42,291 nucleotides of DNA from Nitrospirota bacterium (GTDB lineage: Bacteria; Nitrospirota; Nitrospiria; SBBL01; JAADHI01): contig JAJDBT010000080.1 in the NCBI GenBank assembly GCA_029261215.1, positions 1 through 42,291 of the forward strand. Reading direction: 5' to 3'. Within the stretch, counting starts at the first letter, position 1; the number at the start of each line of letters is the position of its first letter. Shown here one piece after another: positions 7,978-15,734 of the stretch. The translations under genes and the position numbers were made by a program. The notes under the pieces are model-generated. The model did no database searches, was not told the DNA's origin, and was given only the letters and a program-made list of their open reading frames with translations.

Positions 7978-9126
7978 TCATGTTTTTTTCCCCAAAAGTC
8001 CTTGCGGACGGAAGATCATCATTACGACGAGGGCGATGCCAAAAATCAGCATGCGGTAGTTGGCCAGGCCCCTTAGCATTTCAGGCAGGATGGTCAGCAG
8101 GAAGGCCCCTAAAATCGCGCCGGGCAAACTCCCCATGCCGCCCAATACCACCATCGAAAGAATGCGGACGGATTCCAAAAAGGTAAAGCTTTCTGGGGAT
8201 ATAAACGTGTATCGCGCTGCGAAAAAAACGCCTGCGACCCCCGCAATGCCCGCGCCAAGGACAAAAGCCAGGATCTTAATCCGTGTGGTATCGATTCCCA
8301 TCGCCTCGGCCGCTGTTTCATCTTCACGAATGGCAATCCACGCACGTCCGATCTGGGATTTCATTAAACGGTGAATGGCCACCGCGGTCAACACGACAAA
8401 AACCAACATTAAATAATAAAAATCCATCGGTGTACGAAAGACAAAACCGCCGAGCGCAGGCCGCCCAATCTGCATAATGCCATTCGGGCCTTGTGTCACC
8501 GAATCCCAATTATTCAGACAAAGATACATAATTTGAACAAAACCCAAGGTAATAATCGCGAGGTAATCTCCCCGAAGCCGCAGCGTCACCACCCCCAGGA
8601 TCAGACCAAAAAATGCGGCCACGACCCCGCCCAGGGGAATGCCCAGCCAAAAGGAAAGACCCAGTCCGGTCGAGAGCAGGGCATAGGTGTATGCACCGAT
8701 GCCGTAAAAGGCCGCGTAACCCAAATCCAAGAGCCCGGCGTAACCCACGGTAATGTTCAGCCCTATTGCCAGCAGGGCGTAAAGCACGGCAAGGTTTAGG
8801 ATATCCAGATAATAGTTATTCAAAAAGAACGGCAAGATGGTAAAGAGGAGCCCGCAAGCGCTAAACAGGAGAGATTTGGCAATACGACCTTCAAAACGCT
8901 TCCGCCAAAGGTCTGAATAAAAGGGGAGTGTTCCAAAAAGGGAACCAAACCACCCATAGGGAAAAAACCGATAAATAAATCCGCCAGTGATACCGGACAC
9001 CATCAGTACCAGAGTCAAGCTTCCGGCATCCGCCCAGCCCATCAAAGGCCATGCGAGTAATCCGAACCAAAGCGGCAAGAGCAAAAAAACCTTGAGCCGC
9101 TTTTTTGAAACAAGGGACTTTGTCAT
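7978..9126 (-). CDS. livM: Branched-chain amino acid ABC transporter permease LivM
   Basis: A 382-aa polytopic membrane protein of the LivM family (BPD_transp_2). The usual helices and loops are present: ALLAIGLNITVGYAGLLDLG, then DYLAIITLGF, the EAA-like loop AWIAIREDETAAEAMGID, and the closing LPEMLRG and FRPQGLLG. With LivH it forms the channel for leucine, isoleucine and valine or related amides. The N-terminus has an extra hydrophobic segment, common in LivM. Its ATG overlaps the livH stop by one base (TAATG), so the two are coupled. No LivG or LivF ATPase or LivJ/K binding protein follows; they must be elsewhere if the transporter works. Confidence 0.93.
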   Translation of the reverse strand: MTKSLVSKKRLKVFLLLPLWFGLLAWPLMGWADAGSLTLVLMVSGITGGFIYRFFPYGWFGSLFGTLPFYSDLWRKRFEGRIAKSLLFSACGLLFTILPFFLNNYYLDILNLAVLYALLAIGLNITVGYAGLLDLGYAAFYGIGAYTYALLSTGLGLSFWLGIPLGGVVAAFFGLILGVVTLRLRGDYLAIITLGFVQIMYLCLNNWDSVTQGPNGIMQIGRPALGGFVFRTPMDFYYLMLVFVVLTAVAIHRLMKSQIGRAWIAIREDETAAEAMGIDTTRIKILAFVLGAGIAGVAGVFFAARYTFISPESFTFLESVRILSMVVLGGMGSLPGAILGAFLLTILPEMLRGLANYRMLIFGIALVVMMIFRPQGLLGKKT

Positions 9127-10028
9127 TAGACCCGGTCGACTCCCTTTTCCCCTAATAACCCGGTTGGCCGAAAAATAAGCACTAAAATGAGAATCAAAAA
9201 AGCGAAGCCATCTTTAAATTCTGTCGAAATATATGCGGAGCCCATGCTTTCAAACAATCCCAGAATCAGGCCGCCGAGCATGGCTCCGGGCAAATTGCCA
9301 ATCCCGCCCAAAACGGCTGCCGTAAAGGCCTTGAGACCTGCAACATATCCGATCGAAAAATTAACGACGCCGTAATAAATCGACACCATCACCCCGGCGG
9401 CGGCGGCCAACATCGACCCGATGATAAAGGTGATGGCAATAATCCGGTCAATCGGAATCCCGCAGAGCGTGGCCATCGTCTTATCCTGAGAGGTTGCCCG
9501 CATCGCCTTGCCTAAACGGGTTTTCCGGATAAAAAAATGAAGGCCCGCCATAAGCAAAAAGGAAGCGGCGATGATGAAGGCCTGAATTTTACTCATCGGG
9601 AAGCCGCCCGGGGTAATCGGGTCTGCTGGAAGGATATGAGGAAAAACCTTGTCGGACGACCCTTGCGCCAGCATGACGTAATTCTGCAAAAAAATGGACA
9701 TGCCAATGGCCGAAATGAGGGGCGAAAGCCGGTGAGCAGATCTTAAGGGGCGATAGGCGATCCGCTCTAAAGTCATGCCATAGCCCGCGCAGGTGAGTGC
9801 AGAAAGGACAAACACAAGAAAAAGGGAAAGCAGTAAATGTGATTCAGTCAGACCTGCGAGGGTAAAGAGGCCCATATAAATAATCCCCAGATAGGCCCCG
9901 ATCATGTAGATTTCCCCGTGGGCAAAATTAATCAAACCCAGAATGCCGTAGACCATGGTATAGCCCAAGGCAACTAGGGCATATACACTTCCCAGCGTTA
10001 ATCCATTGATCAATTGCTGTAAAAACAT
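9126..10028 (-). CDS. livH: Branched-chain amino acid ABC transporter permease LivH
   Basis: A 300-aa LivH-family permease. The conserved start LINGLTLGSVYALVALGYTM is at 7-26, GLINFAHGEIYMIGAY follows, the cytoplasmic loop KAMRATSQDKTMATLCGI contacts the ATPase, and GGLILGLFES is near the end. About eight membrane helices can be seen. It is first in a two-gene minus-strand operon with livM. A well-formed promoter lies at 10094-10122, giving a leader of about 58 bases. Substrate cannot be fixed from the permease alone: branched-chain amino acids are usual, and urea or short-chain amides are possible in this family. Confidence 0.93.
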   Translation of the reverse strand: MFLQQLINGLTLGSVYALVALGYTMVYGILGLINFAHGEIYMIGAYLGIIYMGLFTLAGLTESHLLLSLFLVFVLSALTCAGYGMTLERIAYRPLRSAHRLSPLISAIGMSIFLQNYVMLAQGSSDKVFPHILPADPITPGGFPMSKIQAFIIAASFLLMAGLHFFIRKTRLGKAMRATSQDKTMATLCGIPIDRIIAITFIIGSMLAAAAGVMVSIYYGVVNFSIGYVAGLKAFTAAVLGGIGNLPGAMLGGLILGLFESMGSAYISTEFKDGFAFLILILVLIFRPTGLLGEKGVDRV

Positions 10029-10093
10029 CCGAATCGCTTTCTCTTGTTTTAACTTAAAAAAAGGATGATCTGCATCAGATATATCGCCCTCGT

Positions 10094-10122
10094 CTTATAA
10101 GCAGAAGCCCCTGCCATGTCAA
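10094..10122 (-). promoter_or_regulatory. Sigma-70-type promoter for livHM
   Basis: On the minus strand a perfect -35 TTGACA (10122-10117) is separated by 17 bases from a -10 TATAAG (10099-10094). Transcription would start near 10087 and run into livH. The two boxes match consensus at 11 of 12 positions. Confidence 0.7.
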
Positions 10123-10176
10123 GGGCTTTGTCTTGAATGTTCACAATCCATTTTCCCAATAAGGGATAACGCGCTA

Positions 10177-10205
10177 TTGACCTCCGTACCCTCAGGTGCT
10201 AAGGT
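10177..10205 (+). promoter_or_regulatory. Candidate promoter for hflK-hflC
   Basis: TTGACC at 10177-10182, a 17-base spacer ending in an extended TGC, then TAAGGT at 10200-10205. The -10 match is weak, but the extended TG and the position 45 bases before the hflK ATG support it. Confidence 0.4.
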
Positions 10206-10250
10206 AATCTTTCGGGCTATTTTTTTCTACCTTTCATGAGGATTCATTAT

Positions 10251-11285
10251 ATGTCTTGGGAACCCCGCGGCCCCGGTAATATGGAAGATCCAATCGCAAA
10301 GATCATCCAGGAATTTCAAAACATGTTAAAGCAGCGTCCAGGTGGACCTCTTTTTAAGGGGTGGAAAGTTATTGCCGTCATTGCGCTGGCCTTGTTCCTG
10401 CTCTGGAAAGGGTTTTACATCGTTGCCCCGGATGAACAGGGGATTGTGCTTCGTTTTGGAGACATGGTTCGCACTGCAGGGCCGGGCCCCCACCTTAAGA
10501 TTCCCATGATTGAAAACGTGCTACTCCCCAAAATTACCAAGCTGCACCGCATCGAAATCGGGTTTTTTACAACAAGAGGCGGATCGACTCAGGTCGTTCC
10601 CGAAGAGGCCTTGATGGTGACCGGGGATGAAAACATTGTCGGCATCCAAGTGATTGTCCAGTTTCGGATCAAAGACGCACGGGAGTTTCTGTTTAATGTG
10701 GCCGACACCACCGCCACCATCAAGTCGAGCGCTGAAGCTTCGGTTCGGCAAATCATCGGGCAAAGCAAAATTGACGAAGCGCTGACTGTCGGTAAAGCCA
10801 GGATACAGCAGGAAACCCAGGTTTTACTTCAAAGTATTCTGGATGATTATGCGGCAGGGGTTCAGATCACCGCCGTTCAACTCCAGGATGTCAATCCGCC
10901 AACAGACGTCGCCGCCGCTTTTAAAGATGTGGCCAGTGCAAAAGAAGACAAGGAAAAATTGATTAACGAATCCCACGGTTACCGGAATGATATTATTCCC
11001 AAAGCAAAGGGGCAGGCGGCTCAAATCATCAATGAAGCACAAGCCTATTCCGAAGCCCGTGTGCTGCGCGCAACAGGGGAAGCCAACCGGTTTTTGGCGA
11101 CACTTAAAGAATACAAGGAATCTGAAACCATTATTCGAAAACGCATCTACATTGAAACGATGGCAGAAATTATGCCAAATGTCGAAAAAATTATTATCGA
11201 TAAAGCCATTAGCGGGAAAGTGCTTCCCTTGTTACCACTGGGTCAATCCAACCTTGATGAAGCACTGAAAAGGGGTGGACAATGA
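10251..11285 (+). CDS. hflK: HflK-type SPFH membrane protein
   Basis: A 344-aa SPFH/prohibitin-family protein. The Gly/Pro-rich N-terminus (MSWEPRGPG) is typical of HflK. One transmembrane helix (about 36-56) anchors it, with the SPFH domain outside the inner membrane and a long Ala/Glu-rich coiled coil to the C-terminus. HflK and HflC form a cage around FtsH and restrain its proteolysis of membrane proteins. I chose ATG 10251, not 10236, because GAGGA at 10238-10242 is well spaced and the family starts with MSW. It overlaps hflC by three bases (ATGA). ftsH is not in the window. Confidence 0.92.
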   Translation: MSWEPRGPGNMEDPIAKIIQEFQNMLKQRPGGPLFKGWKVIAVIALALFLLWKGFYIVAPDEQGIVLRFGDMVRTAGPGPHLKIPMIENVLLPKITKLHRIEIGFFTTRGGSTQVVPEEALMVTGDENIVGIQVIVQFRIKDAREFLFNVADTTATIKSSAEASVRQIIGQSKIDEALTVGKARIQQETQVLLQSILDDYAAGVQITAVQLQDVNPPTDVAAAFKDVASAKEDKEKLINESHGYRNDIIPKAKGQAAQIINEAQAYSEARVLRATGEANRFLATLKEYKESETIIRKRIYIETMAEIMPNVEKIIIDKAISGKVLPLLPLGQSNLDEALKRGGQ

Positions 11286-12145
11286 AAAAAACACAGTTCT
11301 TCGTAATCGGAATTCTGGGCTTTCTGATTTTGATTATGGTCGGTGGCTCCCCCTTCTTTATTGTGGATATCATTCAAACCGCCATCGTGGTTCAGCTTGG
11401 AAAGCCCGTGCGAACCATCACAGAACCGGGGCTGAAATTCAAAATCCCTTTCATACAGGACGTGATCAAGTTTGATAAACGTCTGCTCGATTATGATTCC
11501 GAACCACAGGATGTCGTCACCCGAGACAAAAAAACCCTCGTGATTGACAACTTTGCAAAGTGGCGGATCGTCGCACCTTTACGTTTCTACGAAGCCTTCC
11601 GAACCGAAGAGGCCGCTCGCGCACGTCTCGATGACATCATCTATTCAGAACTGCGTGTGGACTTGGGTCAACATGATCTCTCTGAAATTATCTCTCAAAA
11701 CCGCTCGGACATTATGGCGACCGTCACCCGTATCGCCAATGAAAAAGCCCTGGAGTATGGGATCGAAATCAAGGATGTTCGGCTTAAACGGGCCGACCTT
11801 CCGGAGCAAAACGAAAAAGCGGTCTTTACCCGGATGCAGGCGGAACGTGGACGTGAGGCAAAACGCTATCGCTCTGAGGGGGAAGAAGAGGCCCAAAAAA
11901 TTCGATCCACAGCCGAAAAAGAACGGGAAATCCTGTTGGCGGAAGCCTACAACAAAGAGCAGCAATTGATGGGTGCTGGCGATGCAAAAGCATTCAAGAT
12001 TTATGCACAAGCCTACGGGCAAGATGCCGCTTTCTTTGAATTTCTCTTGTCGATGGAAGCCTATAAAAAAGTGCTCACCAGCAAGACAAAGCTTGTCCTC
12101 ACCCCTGAGTCAGAATTCTTCAAGTACATTCAAAAAAATAAATAA
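11282..12145 (+). CDS. hflC: HflC-type SPFH membrane protein
   Basis: A 287-aa partner of HflK. It has an N-terminal signal-anchor helix at about 5-28, then the SPFH domain starting VVQLGKPVRTITEPGLKFKI, and a coiled coil with the family motif RMQAERGREAKRYRSEGEEE (about 183-202). It would assemble alternately with HflK around the FtsH protease. Length is slightly below E. coli HflC (334). Its ATG overlaps the hflK stop, and only 23 bp separate it from the helicase gene downstream, so all three are probably cotranscribed. Confidence 0.93.
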   Translation: MKKTQFFVIGILGFLILIMVGGSPFFIVDIIQTAIVVQLGKPVRTITEPGLKFKIPFIQDVIKFDKRLLDYDSEPQDVVTRDKKTLVIDNFAKWRIVAPLRFYEAFRTEEAARARLDDIIYSELRVDLGQHDLSEIISQNRSDIMATVTRIANEKALEYGIEIKDVRLKRADLPEQNEKAVFTRMQAERGREAKRYRSEGEEEAQKIRSTAEKEREILLAEAYNKEQQLMGAGDAKAFKIYAQAYGQDAAFFEFLLSMEAYKKVLTSKTKLVLTPESEFFKYIQKNK

Positions 12146-12168
12146 GCCGTTCGGAAAACAACCGATTT

Positions 12169-15100
12169 ATGCAAAAAGAACCACAGGTACCTGACCAGAC
12201 AGATGTTTTAACACTTTTAAAAGAACTCCAGCCCAACAGCCTTTATCTCATTACCTCGAAAACAATCTTTCTGCGGGGCTTTCAATATTATAAAGAAGAG
12301 CGACTGAAATCCTTTGCGTGGCACAACGAGCAAATGCGGCTTGATGCCGCCGTCCTGGGAAAATCATTCTATACCATCACATTTTCTTCAAAAAATGCGC
12401 GGCTTAAATATGAATGTACCTGCCCGGCATGGCGTGCCGAGACACAGTGTAAACACGTCATCTGCGGCCTGCTCACGATCCTGAACCTCTTTTCGTCCAA
12501 ATTGTTTTACCAGATTGAGCAAGACGAAAACCGACTGCAGGCGCTCAAGGCCGTCCTTCTCAGAAATCAAGTGATCACAGAAAGAAAAACGCCCCCCCAG
12601 ACACATCCGACAAAACTTAAAAACACAAAGCCTCGCGTGGAGAAACATCCATCAGAAGATGAAGTCGAAATTGTGATTGAGTCAAAAGGAGACTATCCAG
12701 CCATTTTTCTCAGAAGAGGGAAAATCGTGGTTGATTCACCCTTTGGTCTGCCTGAAGGTTTGTCGCCCTTTACCTATCGCTATTACACAGACCAATCGCT
12801 GCGAGATCGTTTTTTCGAACACCTGACCCATTTTGGAAATAAATATCCGCTGGTGCTCGAATGCAACAGCGGCCGAATCCCGCTTGAATGGAATCCGAAG
12901 CTGACCTATAAAAGCAAAACAGAATTGAATGCTTCGGGCGCGCATGTTGAAATTCATGCACTCACTCTTTTAGACAATGTGATTTCCAAAAATGCAGAGC
13001 GATTTTGGGATTTTGTGGTAAACCCGGAAACAGGGCAATTTGGCCGGGTCACAGACACAACGGGCTGGCACCTCTTTGACAACCTTGACCGCCTTTTCCG
13101 TCCTCCGGCTCCATCCTTCGCCAACTTTGATGATCTGCAGGACCGACGACTTTCAGAGCGAGAATGGCTTGTGCAAAACATCCACTTCAAAGTCCCGCTC
13201 GACACTTTTCAATCTATACAATTTAATATTTCAAAGTCTTCGCTTGATCAAACCCTCGGAGATCTTTTTTTAAAAGTAGATGGAAAGCAAGTCCAACCGC
13301 AAGAGGCAAAACACCAGCATCGCCTCACCATCGACCCCGGAGATGGTGAAATGGCCATCCTTAGAACAGAATGTTGCCTTGAAGACGCACAGGGGCAGAC
13401 GACAGCACACACCTTTCGTTTTTTTACGGATTTAAATTCCCGCACCTTTCCGAGCGCATTAAAAGCCTTGAAAAGGCTGACCGTCCTCTACCAAACTTTT
13501 TTTCACCTCTTTCGCCTCAAAAAGGATATGGATGAAAATCAGGTCATTCGAAAGGCCCTTTCCAATGGTGATTTCACTCAATATACGCTGAAAAAAGAAG
13601 CCCGGGATCTGCTCAAACGCTATGCGGCGATCATCAAAGATGAAGATGTTCGGCTTCATTTTCATACACAGCAATGGTTTATTGTCCCGAATGAAAAGGA
13701 AAAAGAAGCTCTGCTGTATCAACTGCCCTTTGACCTTTTCGGTCCAAAGATTTTTAAAGAAATGAACACCTACCACGAAATGACCCTGCCCGCAAAACAG
13801 CTCTATGCCCAGATTTCTCTATTGCATGCGGAATGCAAGGCAGCAGGCGTTGCCCTTTTTCACAAAGGTCAACCTGTGAAAACAGTCAAGTGGGATTTTT
13901 CCTTTGATGCCCGGCGACGACCAGGCATCGACTGGTTTGAAATCCGCCCGGAAATCAGGTCGGACGGGGTGGTCGTTGGAGACTCAATCTGGCAAAAATT
14001 ACTGGAAAGAAAAGGCGTGGTCGAAAAAGATGGCGTAATTCAGATTGTCGATTCAAACGCCCAAAAAATCATCAACGCGCTTTCTCTGATTTATAGCTCA
14101 CAAAAATCAGAGAAACGCGAAAAAAGAGAGATTGTTCAGGTTCCCAGAATGCAGATTCTCGACTGGGTTGCCCTTCGCAAGGAAGGGGTGACGATCAAGC
14201 TCCCTGAAGAAGATGAACGCTTGATTGAACATCTCACGCAGCTTGAAAAAATTGAGACGATCACCACCCCCAGAAATTTAATCGCAAAACTCCGACCCTA
14301 CCAAAAAGAAGGACTTGATTGGCTGGCCTTTCTCTATCAACACCGCTTTGGGGCCATTTTGGCCGATGACATGGGCCTTGGAAAAACCCTGCAATCCATC
14401 TCTTTACTGGCCGCCATTCATGAAAAAATTATTCCCTCGGCATCCGCCTCCGATAAACCGCATCTGATTGTCGTTCCACCGACCCTTCTGTTTAACTGGG
14501 AACAGGAACTTCAACGATTTTATCCAAAACTGAAGGTCTATCAGTATTTCGGAAAAAACAGAACGACGCAATTTAAGGGCTATGATGTCGTGCTGACGAC
14601 CTATTCTCTTGTGCGCCGTGATATCCGATTTTTAAAAGAAACCCCCTTCCATGTTATTATTTTTGATGAGGCACAGGCCGTCAAAAATGTGTATGCAGAC
14701 ACAACCGGAGCCGTTCGTCAGCTTCAAGGCGTGTTTAAACTCGTCATGACCGGAACGCCTTTGGAAAATCATCTGGGTGAATATTATTCCCTGATAGACC
14801 TTGCCCTGCCAGGCTTGCTTGAGGAGTATGATCGGTTTAAATCACAAATCAAGCTGGATGACTCACCCATGCTGCAGATCCTTATCGCACGGACACGCCC
14901 CTTTGTTTTGAGAAGAATGAAAGAATCGGTTTTAAAAGATCTGCCTTCAAAAATTGAAACAGACATTTATCTTGACCTGACTGACAAACAAAAAACGCTT
15001 TATCAACAAACCGTTGCCTCTGTTTCCTCACAAATCAACAGCGCCTATCGTGATAAAACGTCGGGTCAGGCTAAAATCATCGCATTAACCGCAATTATGA

Positions 15101-15687
15101 AGCTTCGGCAATTGTGTGTTTCACCCCGGCTGATTACCGCTGATTTTAAAACAGGGAAAGACCACTCCCCAAAGATGAGTTTTCTGATAGATCAACTCCA
15201 GGCACTTTATGATGAGGGACACAGCGCGCTTGTTTTTTCTCAATTTACCCGCGGCCTGGATCTTCTTGAAGCGGACATTCAGGCGATGAAACTTCCTTTT
15301 TACCGCTTGGATGGTTCAACACCCACCCAGAAGCGAAAAACCCTCGTGAAGGCCTTTCAAAATTCAGAAACGCCTTCCGTCTTTTTGCTCAGCCTAAAAG
15401 CGGGAGGACAGGGGTTAAATCTAACAAAAGCCTCTTATGTCTTCCATCTCGACCCCTGGTGGAACCCGGCCGTTGAAAACCAGGCCTCAGACCGAGCCCA
15501 TCGTATCGGGCAAAAAAGAAATGTCTCCATCACACGGATTTTGATGCGGCATACGATTGAAGAAAAGATGATGTTGCTTAAGCAGAAAAAAAGCGCACTT
15601 TATGAAGCAGTCATGGGTGGAACCGAGCAAGCCATCACCGGACAAACACTGAGCAAATCAGACTTTGATTTTCTCTTGCACGGATAA
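12169..15687 (+). CDS. SWIM zinc-finger SNF2-family helicase
   Basis: A 1172-aa protein. A SWIM zinc finger (C83, C85, C94, H96) is near the N-terminus, followed by a long middle region of about 600 residues and then a SNF2 ATPase: Walker A DDMGLGKT at about 733-740, Walker B IFDEAQ near 832 and the C-terminal helicase motif RAHRIGQKR near 1110. The motif II box is DEAQ rather than the more common DEAH. Bacterial SWIM-SNF2 proteins translocate on double-stranded DNA, and HepA/RapA relatives recycle RNA polymerase; the target here is unknown. It sits 23 bp after hflC, an unusual partner. No methylase, nuclease or other defence gene is next to it. Confidence 0.9.
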   Translation: MQKEPQVPDQTDVLTLLKELQPNSLYLITSKTIFLRGFQYYKEERLKSFAWHNEQMRLDAAVLGKSFYTITFSSKNARLKYECTCPAWRAETQCKHVICGLLTILNLFSSKLFYQIEQDENRLQALKAVLLRNQVITERKTPPQTHPTKLKNTKPRVEKHPSEDEVEIVIESKGDYPAIFLRRGKIVVDSPFGLPEGLSPFTYRYYTDQSLRDRFFEHLTHFGNKYPLVLECNSGRIPLEWNPKLTYKSKTELNASGAHVEIHALTLLDNVISKNAERFWDFVVNPETGQFGRVTDTTGWHLFDNLDRLFRPPAPSFANFDDLQDRRLSEREWLVQNIHFKVPLDTFQSIQFNISKSSLDQTLGDLFLKVDGKQVQPQEAKHQHRLTIDPGDGEMAILRTECCLEDAQGQTTAHTFRFFTDLNSRTFPSALKALKRLTVLYQTFFHLFRLKKDMDENQVIRKALSNGDFTQYTLKKEARDLLKRYAAIIKDEDVRLHFHTQQWFIVPNEKEKEALLYQLPFDLFGPKIFKEMNTYHEMTLPAKQLYAQISLLHAECKAAGVALFHKGQPVKTVKWDFSFDARRRPGIDWFEIRPEIRSDGVVVGDSIWQKLLERKGVVEKDGVIQIVDSNAQKIINALSLIYSSQKSEKREKREIVQVPRMQILDWVALRKEGVTIKLPEEDERLIEHLTQLEKIETITTPRNLIAKLRPYQKEGLDWLAFLYQHRFGAILADDMGLGKTLQSISLLAAIHEKIIPSASASDKPHLIVVPPTLLFNWEQELQRFYPKLKVYQYFGKNRTTQFKGYDVVLTTYSLVRRDIRFLKETPFHVIIFDEAQAVKNVYADTTGAVRQLQGVFKLVMTGTPLENHLGEYYSLIDLALPGLLEEYDRFKSQIKLDDSPMLQILIARTRPFVLRRMKESVLKDLPSKIETDIYLDLTDKQKTLYQQTVASVSSQINSAYRDKTSGQAKIIALTAIMKLRQLCVSPRLITADFKTGKDHSPKMSFLIDQLQALYDEGHSALVFSQFTRGLDLLEADIQAMKLPFYRLDGSTPTQKRKTLVKAFQNSETPSVFLLSLKAGGQGLNLTKASYVFHLDPWWNPAVENQASDRAHRIGQKRNVSITRILMRHTIEEKMMLLKQKKSALYEAVMGGTEQAITGQTLSKSDFDFLLHG

Positions 15688-15734
15688 AGCTGAAAATAAT
15701 ATGGGCCAATTTGGTTTTTAGGATAAACAACACA

